Made by a program: the position numbers and the translations under genes. Below, in pieces: positions 24,952 through 33,451 of a DNA stretch of 39,095 bases. The stretch is from Actinomycetes bacterium (GTDB lineage: Bacteria > Actinomycetota > Actinomycetes > Streptosporangiales > Streptosporangiaceae), in assembly GCA_025964575.1 (NCBI GenBank), contig JAOPYO010000430.1, forward strand, positions 1 through 39,095. Direction: 5' to 3'. The notes beneath the pieces are model-generated. The model did not search any database and was not told the origin of the DNA. It saw only the letters and a list, made by a program, of their open reading frames with translations. How positions within the stretch are numbered: the stretch's first letter is position 1; every line of letters starts with the position of its first letter.

Positions 24952-25575
24952 TCACGAGCCGGATCGGCGGAGGAGGTGGCCTCTGGCCCGCTCGTCCGCG
25001 AGTGAGCCGCGCTCTGCCAACCGCCCGGCGACCCGCTCTCGCACCGGCTGCTTCTTGTTGCCGCCGAACTTGAACTTGGCCTGTACAGCGGTGACGGTCA
25101 GCTCGAGCCCGCGGATTCCGGACAGGAGCCGGTCATCGGCCTCCACGAGAGCCCGCGTCGAACCGGACGGCTCGAAGTGGCCGAGCTGCGCGTTGAGGAT
25201 CTGGGTCTTATCTGCCGGGTCGTCCACGATCCGCACGTCACAGGCCAGCTGGACCGTGGCGTAGTACGACGTGGGCACGCCCTGCTCGGCCGGCTGGCCC
25301 TCGTTGGCGTTCCATTCCCCGGGGACGTAGACATGCTCGTCGATCACCGTGAGCACGGCCCGCGGATGCTCCTCCAGATGAGCCCAGACCGGGTTGGGCC
25401 TGGCGAGGTGCAGCCGAACCGTGCGTTCCCCGTCGTACAGGAAGTGCGTGGGCACCACGATCGGCAGTTCTCTGCCCCGACCGGAGGCGATCAGCTGGCC
25501 GAAGTCCCGGCCAGCGGAAAGCCAGAACCGCCACTCCTCGTCATCCACCGCAGCGTCCCAAGGATGAATCAGCAT
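24952..25575 (-). CDS. PaiB-like FMN-binding protein (pyridoxamine-phosphate-oxidase-like fold)
   Basis: The protein has 207 residues from ATG 25575, the normal length for PaiB. Typical segments are PIVVPTHFLYDGERTVRLHL, ARPNPVWAHLEEHPRAVLTV, the YVPGEWNANEGQ stretch followed by VPTSYYATVQL, and a C-terminal KFKFGGNKKQPVRERVAGRL. The family has a split-barrel flavin-binding fold. The founding Bacillus protein affects sporulation and protease gene expression, but most members have no known substrate. The frame is open to 25755, but the extra residues look non-coding. It is divergent from the SWIM-protein operon with about 125 bp between starts. Its stop codon and that of the protease gene form TGATCA. 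Confidence 0.85.
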   Translation of the reverse strand: MLIHPWDAAVDDEEWRFWLSAGRDFGQLIASGRGRELPIVVPTHFLYDGERTVRLHLARPNPVWAHLEEHPRAVLTVIDEHVYVPGEWNANEGQPAEQGVPTSYYATVQLACDVRIVDDPADKTQILNAQLGHFEPSGSTRALVEADDRLLSGIRGLELTVTAVQAKFKFGGNKKQPVRERVAGRLAERGSLADERARGHLLRRSGS

Positions 25576-25700
25576 GTCCAGGACGTTATCGGGCAGGTCG
25601 GCTGGGTGCGACGGAATAACCGACCGTGACTCCCCCCGGCCTCGCGGCGGCGCTCGGGAAAGCCCGGGAAATGTCCGTGGGTGCCGATAGTTTCGGATTT

Positions 25701-27032
25701 GTGAGCGAACGGTGGGGTCGAGAGCAGGTGCTGGGATTGGCACCGGACGCGTCATCGAGCAAGGCGGCGGCGGGGGTGGCCAAGCCCGCCAAATGGGGCG
25801 GTGCGGGCTGTGACGAGCAGGCGGTCTGGGGAGAGTGCCAGGGCAGCGGGTCCAGCGTCTACCGGGCCTGCGTGGATCTGTCCGAGCCGGCGTTCCGCTG
25901 CTCGTGCCCGAGCCGCAAGTTCCCTTGCAAACATGCCCTGGGCCTGCTGCTGCTGTGGAGCGACGGCGTGGTCCCAGCGGGTGCCCAGCCCGGCTGGGCG
26001 GACGAGTGGCTGACCCAGCGGCAGGAGAAGTCGCAGAAGGTTCAGGAGCGCCGCGAGGCGGCCCGGGCCGAGAACGCGGTCAGTGGCACCGCCAAGGAAG
26101 GGCTGACCAAGAAGGACCCGAAGACGGCCGAGCGACGGGAGCGCCGGGTCGATGACGGCATCGACGATCTCGACCGATGGCTGTGCGACCAGATCGCGCA
26201 CGGGCTCGCCCAGGCGGAGCACGCGCCCTACGCGTTGTGGGACGACGCCGCGCGACGGCTGGTCGACGCACAGGCCGGGGCGCTGGCGGGCCAGATCAAG
26301 TCGCTGGCCGCGATCCCCCGCCACCAGGGTGGCGGGGCCGGCTGGCCGGAGCGGCTGCTGGAGGAGTACGCACTGCTGCGGCTGCTGACCCGGGCCTACC
26401 AGCGCCGGGCCGAACTGCCCGAGCCGCTCCAGGAGACCGTACGGGCCCGGGTCGGCTTCACGATGAGCCAGGAGGAGGTGCTGAGCGGCCCGACGACCCG
26501 TGACCGGTGGTACGTCACAGGCATCCGGGACACCGAGCAGGACCGGCTGATCACCCGCAGGGTCTGGCTGCGCGGTCTGCGGGCCGGCAGGCCCGCGCTG
26601 GTGCTGTCCTTCGCGGCCCCCGGCCGGGCCCTCGACGCTTCTCTGCTGGTGGGCACCGCTCTGGACGCCGACCTCGCCTTCTACCCGGGCGCTCAGCCGC
26701 TGCGCGCACTGATCGGCACCCGGCATGCCGCGCCCGCCCCCGCGGCACCGCCCGGCAGCACGGTCGGCGACTTCCTGCGGGAGTACGCGCGGGCGCTGGC
26801 CCTCGACCCGTGGCTGGACCGCTGGCCCGCCGTGCTCGAGAACGTACGGCTGTCGCGCGACCGGCATCTCGTCGACGAACACGGGGACGCCCTCCCCCTC
26901 GACGCCACGGACCCGTGGCGGCTGCTGGCCGCCTCAGGTGGCGGCCCGATGACCATCGCCGGCGAGTGGTCCCCCCGCGGGCTACGGGCACTGTCGGCCT
27001 GGCACGACGAAGAAGGTGTTTTCTTCCTGTGA
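25701..27032 (+). CDS. SWIM zinc-finger protein (first gene of SWIM/MoxR/VWA operon)
   Basis: The protein has 443 residues from GTG 25701, which gives the SERWGREQVLGLAPDASS start usual for this group; in-frame GTG 25626 and ATG 25671 are alternatives. The SWIM finger is CSCPSRKFPCKH, with Cys67, Cys69, Cys76 and His78 (CxCx6CxH). It is followed by a charged coiled-coil-like stretch (about 105-155, rich in Glu/Lys/Arg) and a helical C-terminal region ending in HDEEGVFFL. SWIM fingers bind DNA or proteins. Its stop overlaps the DUF5691 start (GTGA). It corresponds to YehQ-type proteins of the E. coli yeh cluster. There is no good ribosome-binding site, so leaderless translation is possible. 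Confidence 0.85.
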   Translation: MSERWGREQVLGLAPDASSSKAAAGVAKPAKWGGAGCDEQAVWGECQGSGSSVYRACVDLSEPAFRCSCPSRKFPCKHALGLLLLWSDGVVPAGAQPGWADEWLTQRQEKSQKVQERREAARAENAVSGTAKEGLTKKDPKTAERRERRVDDGIDDLDRWLCDQIAHGLAQAEHAPYALWDDAARRLVDAQAGALAGQIKSLAAIPRHQGGGAGWPERLLEEYALLRLLTRAYQRRAELPEPLQETVRARVGFTMSQEEVLSGPTTRDRWYVTGIRDTEQDRLITRRVWLRGLRAGRPALVLSFAAPGRALDASLLVGTALDADLAFYPGAQPLRALIGTRHAAPAPAAPPGSTVGDFLREYARALALDPWLDRWPAVLENVRLSRDRHLVDEHGDALPLDATDPWRLLAASGGGPMTIAGEWSPRGLRALSAWHDEEGVFFL

Positions 27033-28659
27033 GCATCTGGACAGAGCACGTCACCGCGGCGCTGCTCGGCACCCAGCGGCGGCCGGCACCCCCACTGGCC
27101 GAAGCGCCGGACAGGGCATCGGACGGCGGCGATCCGGCAGGAAGGCTGCTCGACCAGGCGGCGATGCTGACGGTCCGGCGACGGGCCGGACTGCTTCCCC
27201 TGCGGGCCGAGCCGATCGCGCCCGCCCCTGCCGAGACCCTGCCCGCCGTGGGCCCGGAGGCCGCGCTCCGGTTGCAGCAGATCCTGGCCGGGCAGCAGGT
27301 CCGGATGCTGCCCGAGTGGCTCGACGCCGCCGCCCAGAACGGTTACCGGGTGCCCGCGCGGCTGCTGCCCGACCTGCTGGAGAAGGGACGCGGTGATCGG
27401 ATGCTGCGCCCGCACATCGCCGCGGCGGCCGGACGGCGCGGGCTCTGGCTGGCCCTGCAGAACCCCGACTGGGCCTATCTGACCACCGAGGCCGTCACCA
27501 CGGACACCGGGACCGCGGGCTCGTCCGCCGATGATGTGGCCGAGGGCAACGGGCCCGGGGAGCCCGATGTGTGGGAGACCGGCACCCGAGGCCAGCGGGT
27601 CACCCGCCTGGGCGGGCTGCGCGCCGAGGACCCGGGCAGGGCCCGGACCGCTTTGCGGGAGACCTGGGCCAAGGAGCCGGCCGCCGATCGGGTGGCCTTC
27701 CTGTCCACGTTCGAGCATGGTCTGTCCGTCTCTGACGAGGAATTCCTCGAGCAGGCCCTGGACGACCGGGCCAAGGACGTGCGGGCCGTCGCCGCCGACC
27801 TGCTGGCCCGGCTGCCCGGCTCCGCATACGGCGAGCGGATGGCCGAGCGAGCCCGGACCTGCGTGCGGCCGGAGCGCCGGACCGTACGGCTGCGTACCCA
27901 GACCTGGGTGGTCGTCGAACCCCCGCACGACCACGACGAAGGGATGCAGCGCGACGGTGTGCCCTTCCACCCGGCCGGTTCCTTCGTCCCCGACGGCCGC
28001 TCGGGCGCGCCGATCGGCACCCGGGTCGCGTGGCTGCGTGAAATCATCGCGCGGACCCCACTGACCACCTGGACCGTCCTCTTCGGGGCACCTGGTCCGG
28101 CGAGTCCGATGGAGGTCGTGTGCCTGCCCATCGCCACGACTTCGCGCGCGACGTGCACCTCGGCTGGGCCCGCGCCGCCGTACGACAGCGCGACGCCGCC
28201 TGGGCGCAGGCGCTCCTCAAGGGCGGGGTGGTGCTGGAGGAGGTCGAGGCCCTGGCCGACCTGCTCGGGGTGCTCCCGGAGCCCGAGCGGGACGCGGCCG
28301 CCGCGGACCTGATTCGCTGGGTCGATGGCAAGGTGGACCTGCTGCGAGTGCTGGACCGCATCCCCGGGCCCTGGATCGGGACGCTGGCCGACACGGTGCT
28401 CGGCATCCTGGCGGAGGCGCTGCGGCGCGGCGCCGCGGCGGAACCGGCGGGCGGCGCAGGCGGCCCGCACAGCGATACCGCGCGCTTCCTGGCCCAGCTG
28501 TGCCGTCTCGCCGACGAGCGGCTCACCCCGCACATCGCACCCCGGCTGGACGAACTCAGCCGCCGGCATCCCGGCTGCTGGCCGCTCACCGAGCTGACCG
28601 AGACCCTGCGTTTCCGCCACGACATGGTGCGGGAGCTGGTGCAGCGAGAGCCGACGTGA
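27029..28659 (+). pseudogene. DUF5691 family gene with a one-base frameshift
   Basis: GTG 27029 overlaps the SWIM-protein stop. The frame runs with a clear DUF5691 pattern (SIWTEHVTAALLGTQRRP, then RLLPDLLEKGRGDRMLRPHI and QTWVVVEPPHDHDEGM) up to about 28135 (MEVVCLPIA). The similarity then moves to another frame (HDFARDVHLGWARAAVRQRD) that continues to TGA 28659. One missing C near 28136 explains it exactly. The total of 1631 bp is one base short of a 544-residue gene. The upstream frame ends at 28312 with Arg/Ser-rich nonsense. A restart is possible at GTG 28120, giving a separate 179-residue C-terminal part. Either a real mutation or a sequencing error is possible. The product's biochemical role is unknown. 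Confidence 0.8.
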
Positions 28660-28711
28660 CCGACCGCGCCACATGTGCCGATCCAACCTGCCAAGAACCG
28701 AAGGAGCTCAC

Positions 28712-29803
28712 ATGACCTCGCCGCAGCAAGCGGTGCTGCGCCCGCACGCCGAGCAGCAGTACGCCGGTGAGCTGGCCCGGCTGGCCGAGCACGACGACCG
28801 GGCCCGGCCCCCCGGCTGGCGGTTGTCTCCGTGGGCGGCCACCACCTATCTCCTGGGCGGCGAACTGCCCGACGGCACCACCATCACCCCGAAGTACGTC
28901 GGGCCGCGCCGCCTGATCGAGGTCGCCGTCGCGACGCTCGCCACCGACCGGGCACTGCTGCTGCTCGGTGTGCCCGGCACCGCCAAGACCTGGGTGTCGG
29001 AGCATCTGGCGGCGGCGGTCAGCGGTGACTCGACATTGCTGGTCCAGGGCACGGCGGGTACGTCCGAGGAGGCGATCCGGTACGGCTGGAACTACGCCAG
29101 GCTGCTCGCCGAGGGGCCGTCGGAGCGGGCGCTGGTGCCGAGTCCGATGATGCGGGCCATGCAGACCGGGGCCGTGGCCCGGATCGAGGAACTCACCCGG
29201 ATGCCCTCCGATGTGCAGGACGCCCTCATCACCATCCTGTCCGAGAAGACCCTGCCGGTGCCCGAGCTGAACACCGAGGTCCAGGCACGTAAGGGCTTCA
29301 CGATCATCGCCACCGCCAATGACCGCGACCGGGGTGTGAACGAGCTGTCCAGTGCGCTGCGCCGCCGGTTCAACACGGTCGTGCTGCCGCTGCCGGCCTC
29401 AGCCGATGACGAGGTCGACATCGTCGCGCGCCGGGTCGACCAGCTCGGCACGTCACTGGAGCTGCCCGACACCCCGGCCGGGCTGGAGGAGATCCGCCGG
29501 GTCGTCACCGTGTTCCGCGAGCTGCGCTCGGGCCGCACCGACGACGGCCGGACGAAACTGAAGTCGCCCAGCGGCACCCTGAGCACCGCCGAGGCCATCT
29601 CGGTCATCACCAGCGGCCGGGTGCTGGCCACCCACTTCGGCGACGGTGTGCTGCGGGCGGCCGATGTGGCAGGCGGCATCGTCGGCGCGGTGGTCCAGGA
29701 CCCGGTGTCCGACCGGGTCGTCTGGCAGGAATACCTCGAGACCGTCATTCGTGAACGCCCCGACTGGCGCGACTTCTACCGCGCCTGCCGGGAGGTCTCT
29801 TGA
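28712..29803 (+). CDS. MoxR-like AAA+ ATPase (YehL-type)
   Basis: The protein has 363 residues from ATG 28712 with AAGGAG 6 bp upstream. Walker A GVPGTAKT is at 86-93, Walker B ARIEELTR at about 156-163, sensor 1 TANDRD at about 201-206, and an arginine finger lies in ALRRRF. An N-terminal extension of about 65 residues precedes the AAA core. Lower similarity to the MoxR at 20734-21702 and the Ala in place of Gly in Walker A (GTAKT) mark a separate subgroup. It probably remodels or activates a partner, most likely the VWA protein or DUF5682 protein downstream. Its stop overlaps the TTG start of the DUF5682 gene. Confidence 0.9.
   Translation: MTSPQQAVLRPHAEQQYAGELARLAEHDDRARPPGWRLSPWAATTYLLGGELPDGTTITPKYVGPRRLIEVAVATLATDRALLLLGVPGTAKTWVSEHLAAAVSGDSTLLVQGTAGTSEEAIRYGWNYARLLAEGPSERALVPSPMMRAMQTGAVARIEELTRMPSDVQDALITILSEKTLPVPELNTEVQARKGFTIIATANDRDRGVNELSSALRRRFNTVVLPLPASADDEVDIVARRVDQLGTSLELPDTPAGLEEIRRVVTVFRELRSGRTDDGRTKLKSPSGTLSTAEAISVITSGRVLATHFGDGVLRAADVAGGIVGAVVQDPVSDRVVWQEYLETVIRERPDWRDFYRACREVS
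29791..29795 (+). promoter_or_regulatory. Ribosome-binding site that sets a TTG start
   Basis: GGAGG, extended by one G upstream, lies 4 bp before TTG 29800, which overlaps the MoxR stop as TTGA. This supports TTG as the start of the DUF5682 gene over GTG 29821. Confidence 0.6.
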
Positions 29804-32286
29804 CCACCGGGACCACCCCGGTGCGGGTCTATGGGATCCGGCATCACGGGCCGGGGTCGGCGCGGGCGCTCGGGCGGGCGCTGGAGGAGTTCAAACCGGA
29901 CATCGTGCTGATCGAGGGGCCACCGGAGGCGGACGCGATCGTCGAGCTGGCCGCCGACCCCGGCATGGTGCCTCCGGTCGCGCTGCTGGCGTACGTGCCC
30001 GGAGTGAAGCCCGCCGGTGCCGTTCCCGAGGACACGGGCGAGGACGGCGAGACCCGTCCGGCCGGAGGCTCCGAGCGGCGGGCGGCGTTCTGGCCGTTCG
30101 CGGAGTTCTCCCCGGAGTGGAACGCCGTCCGCTACGCCGTCGGCGCGGGAGTGCCCGTGCGGTTCTGCGACCTGCCCGCCGCCCACCAGCTCGCCGACGA
30201 TCCGGAGACGCAACCGGAAGCCGGTCCGGAAAGCCCGGAGGTCCCGGAAGGGCCGGAGGTCCCGGAAGGGCCGGAGGTCGCGCCTGCCGAGCTCGTACGG
30301 ATGGATCCGCTGGGGTGGCTCGCGGAGGCGGCCGGCTATGACGACGCCGAACGCTGGTGGGATGACGTCGTCGAACACCGCGGTGCGGGGCCGGCTCCGT
30401 TCGAGGCGATCGCGGAGGCCATGCGGACGCTGCGCGAGCACGCCCCGCCTATGCCGGAGGACTACACGCGACGGGAGGAACGGCGAGAGGCCTACATGCG
30501 CAGGACGCTCCGGCGGGCTCTCAAAGAGGGGTTCGAGCGGGTGGCGGTGGTCTGCGGAGCCTGGCACGTCCCGGCGATCGAGGCCGCACTCGACACGTCA
30601 CGATCCTCCGCCACGACCGCCGGGAAGGACGACCAGGTTCTGCGAGGGCTGCCCAAGGTCAAGGTCGATCTCACCTGGGTGCCGTGGACCCACGGGCGGC
30701 TGGCCAACTGGTCGGGATACGGCGCGGGCGTGAGCTCACCAGGCTGGTACCACCATCTGTTCTCGGCGCCGGACCGGCCGATCGAGCGCTGGCTGACGGA
30801 CGCCGCCCGGGTGCTGCGTGAGGAGGACCTGCCGGTCTCCTCGGCGCACATCATCGAGGCCGTACGGCTGGCCGACGCGCTCGCGGCGTTGCGCGGCCGG
30901 CCGCTGGCCGGGCTGGAGGAGGTCACCGAGGCCACCCGGTCGGTGTTGTGCGAGGGTGCGGAACTTCCCCTCGAGCTGATCCAGCGCCGGATGGTGATCG
31001 GGGAACGGCTCGGGGCCGTGCCGGACAGCACGCCGATGGTGCCGCTGCAGCGAGATCTGCAGGCGGAGCAGCGGCGGCTGCGGCTCAAGCCGACCGCGCT
31101 CGACAAGGAGCACGACCTCGATCTGCGCAAGCCCACCGATCTGGACCGAAGCCGCCTGCTGCACCGGCTGCGACTGATCGGCATCGGCTGGGGGGTGCCG
31201 GGGACGCCGGCGGGGGCCGGTAGAAGTAAGGGCACCTTCCGGGAGACCTGGACGTTGGCCTGGCGGCCCGAGTTCGACGTGGAGCTGATCGAAGCAGGCG
31301 CCTGGGGAACGACCGTTCACACCGCCGCCAACGCCAAGGCGGTCGCGCTCGCCACCCGGCTGGCCGCCGGAGCGGACGCGGGGGCCGTGGCGGACGAGGG
31401 TGCGCTGCCGCAGCTGACCTCACTGGCAGAGCGCTGCCTGCTCGCGGACCTCGGTCTGGCCCTGCCTCAGGTCATGCGGGCGCTCGCCGACCGGGCCGCC
31501 GCGGACACCGACGTCGCCCATCTGATGGCGGCGCTGCCCTCGCTGGTGCGGGCACTGCGCTATGGCGACGTGCGGGGCACCGACACGAAGTCGCTGGGGG
31601 CCGTCGTGGACGGGCTGGTCGTGCGAATCTGTGTCGGCCTCTCCCCCGCCGTCAACGGCCTCGACGACGATGCCGCCCGGCTGCTGCTCAAGCACATCGA
31701 CGAGGTCAACGGCGCGCTCGCCCTCCTGGATACGGGCACTTCAGTGCAGGTCACCGAGCCCCACTCCGGCGGCACGATCGATCATGTCACCCGGTGGCAG
31801 GACACCCTGACCAGCGTGATCGATAGGACCGGGCTGCACGGGCTGCTCGAGGGGCGACTGACCCGGCTGCTGCGGGACGCCGGAAGGCTCGACGACGTCG
31901 CCGACCGGATGGCCCGGGCCGTGTCGGTCGGTGCGACGCCCACCCGCGCCGCCGCGTGGATCGAAGGATTCCTGGCCGGCGGTGGGCTGGTGCTCGTCCA
32001 TGACGATGCGCTGCTCCGCCTGATCGACGAGTGGATCGCGGGCCTGCGGCAACAGTCGTTCGTCGAGGTGCTGCCGCTGCTGCGCCGGACCTTCTCCGAG
32101 TACGCCGCACCCGAGCGGCGCTCCATCGGCGAGCGGGTCCGGCAGCTGGACCAGGCTCCCCGCGAGGTGACGTCCGCGTCCGGCGATGACCTCGACGCCG
32201 AACGCGCCACCCCCGCCGCACAGACCGTCGCCGAGATCCTCGGCTGGGTGGGCAGGAATGAGGGAGTACTCGATGGACACAGATGA
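29800..32286 (+). CDS. DUF5682 family protein (YehM-type)
   Basis: The protein has 828 residues. The N-terminal domain opens with RVYGIRHHGPGSARALGRAL, then PDIVLIEGPPEADAI, and later has VAVVCGAWHVPAIEAAL. The conserved His pairs and Glu recall the TraB/ChaN/erythromycin-esterase-like superfamily, which has a metal- or acid/His-based active site. That relation is inference. A low-complexity acidic insert (PEVPEGPEVPEGPEV, about 145-165) comes from an 18-bp tandem repeat at about 30240-30285. The C-terminal 550 residues are helical and unrecognised. The gene lies between the MoxR and VWA genes with overlaps on both sides (4 and 14 bp), so the three are almost certainly co-translated. It has no membrane helices or signal peptide and is likely cytosolic. 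Confidence 0.85.
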   Translation: MTTGTTPVRVYGIRHHGPGSARALGRALEEFKPDIVLIEGPPEADAIVELAADPGMVPPVALLAYVPGVKPAGAVPEDTGEDGETRPAGGSERRAAFWPFAEFSPEWNAVRYAVGAGVPVRFCDLPAAHQLADDPETQPEAGPESPEVPEGPEVPEGPEVAPAELVRMDPLGWLAEAAGYDDAERWWDDVVEHRGAGPAPFEAIAEAMRTLREHAPPMPEDYTRREERREAYMRRTLRRALKEGFERVAVVCGAWHVPAIEAALDTSRSSATTAGKDDQVLRGLPKVKVDLTWVPWTHGRLANWSGYGAGVSSPGWYHHLFSAPDRPIERWLTDAARVLREEDLPVSSAHIIEAVRLADALAALRGRPLAGLEEVTEATRSVLCEGAELPLELIQRRMVIGERLGAVPDSTPMVPLQRDLQAEQRRLRLKPTALDKEHDLDLRKPTDLDRSRLLHRLRLIGIGWGVPGTPAGAGRSKGTFRETWTLAWRPEFDVELIEAGAWGTTVHTAANAKAVALATRLAAGADAGAVADEGALPQLTSLAERCLLADLGLALPQVMRALADRAAADTDVAHLMAALPSLVRALRYGDVRGTDTKSLGAVVDGLVVRICVGLSPAVNGLDDDAARLLLKHIDEVNGALALLDTGTSVQVTEPHSGGTIDHVTRWQDTLTSVIDRTGLHGLLEGRLTRLLRDAGRLDDVADRMARAVSVGATPTRAAAWIEGFLAGGGLVLVHDDALLRLIDEWIAGLRQQSFVEVLPLLRRTFSEYAAPERRSIGERVRQLDQAPREVTSASGDDLDAERATPAAQTVAEILGWVGRNEGVLDGHR

Positions 32287-33442
32287 GCGGCTGAAGCGGT
32301 GGCGGCTGGTCCTGGGGGGTGAGGCGGCCGAGAGTTGCGGGGTCGCCCTGGAAGGCACCGACGCCAAGATGGACGGGGCACTCGACGCCCTGTACGGCTC
32401 GGGCCGGGGCAGTGAGGGCCGCGCCGGCGGTCGGCGAAGTGCGGGCCTGGGAGCCTCCGCCCCGAAGGTGGCCCGCTGGCTGGGCGACATCCGGACCTAC
32501 TTCCCGTCGACGGTCGTCCAGGTCATGCAGAAGGACGCGCTGGAGCGGCTCGATCTGACCCGGATGCTGCTGGAGCCGGAGATGCTGGAGGCGGTCGAGC
32601 CTGATGTGCATCTCGTCGGCACGCTGCTGTCCCTCAACCAGGTCATGCCGGAGCGGGCCAAGGAGTCGGCGCGGTCGGTGGTCCGCAAGGTCGTCCAGCA
32701 GCTCGAGAAGCGGCTCGCCCAGCGGACCCGCTCGGCGGTCACCGGGGCGCTGGACCGGTCGGCTCGGGTGCTGCGGCCGAGGCGCCCCGGCGATGTCGAC
32801 TGGAACCGAACGATCCGCGCGAACCTGCGGCACTATCTGCCCGAGCAGCGGACCGTGGTGCCGGAGCGCCTGATCGGGTACGGCCGGCGCCAGCAGGCGG
32901 TCAAGCGCGATGTGGTGCTCTGCATCGACCAGAGCGGCTCGATGGCGGCCTCTGTGGTGTACGCGAGCGTGTTCGGTGCGGTGCTGGCGTCGATGAGGTC
33001 GCTGCGCACTTCGCTGGTGGTCTTCGATACCGCGGTCGTCGACCTGACCGACCAGCTGCACGACCCGGTGGAGGTGCTGTTCGGCACTCAGCTGGGCGGG
33101 GGCACCGACATCAACCGGGCGATCGCGTACTGCCAGAGCATCATCACCCGCCCCACCGATTCGATCTTCGTGCTGATCAGCGACCTCTACGAGGGCGGGG
33201 TCCGCAACGAGATGCTCAAGCGGGTGGCCGCGATGACGAGCGCCGGGATCCAGGTCGTGGTGCTGCTGGCCCTGTCGGACGAGGGCGCGCCCGCGTACGA
33301 CCACGACAACGCGGCGGCGCTGGCCGCCCTGGGGGTGCCGGCCTTCGCCTGCACGCCCGACGTGTTCCCCGACCTGATGGCCGCCGCGGTCGAACGCCGC
33401 GACCTCAAGGAATGGTCGGAACGAAACGCGCAAGGTCGCTAA
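32273..33442 (+). CDS. VWA domain protein (YehP-type)
   Basis: The protein has 389 residues. ATG 32273 lies inside the end of the DUF5682 gene and has GGGAG 7 bp upstream. The N-terminal half is helical (YFPSTVVQVMQKDALERLDL, then ARSVVRKVVQQLEKRL), and the C-terminal half is a VWA domain with metal site DQSGSM at 219-224, TQLGGGTDINRAI supplying the Thr, and FVLISDLYEGG supplying the Asp. No signal peptide is seen, so it is intracellular, unlike the VWA of the pilus TadB. VWA-MoxR pairs usually work together, with the ATPase loading or activating a complex through the VWA protein. The client here is unknown. Confidence 0.9.
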   Translation: MDTDERLKRWRLVLGGEAAESCGVALEGTDAKMDGALDALYGSGRGSEGRAGGRRSAGLGASAPKVARWLGDIRTYFPSTVVQVMQKDALERLDLTRMLLEPEMLEAVEPDVHLVGTLLSLNQVMPERAKESARSVVRKVVQQLEKRLAQRTRSAVTGALDRSARVLRPRRPGDVDWNRTIRANLRHYLPEQRTVVPERLIGYGRRQQAVKRDVVLCIDQSGSMAASVVYASVFGAVLASMRSLRTSLVVFDTAVVDLTDQLHDPVEVLFGTQLGGGTDINRAIAYCQSIITRPTDSIFVLISDLYEGGVRNEMLKRVAAMTSAGIQVVVLLALSDEGAPAYDHDNAAALAALGVPAFACTPDVFPDLMAAAVERRDLKEWSERNAQGR

Positions 33443-33451
33443 CGTGGTCAC

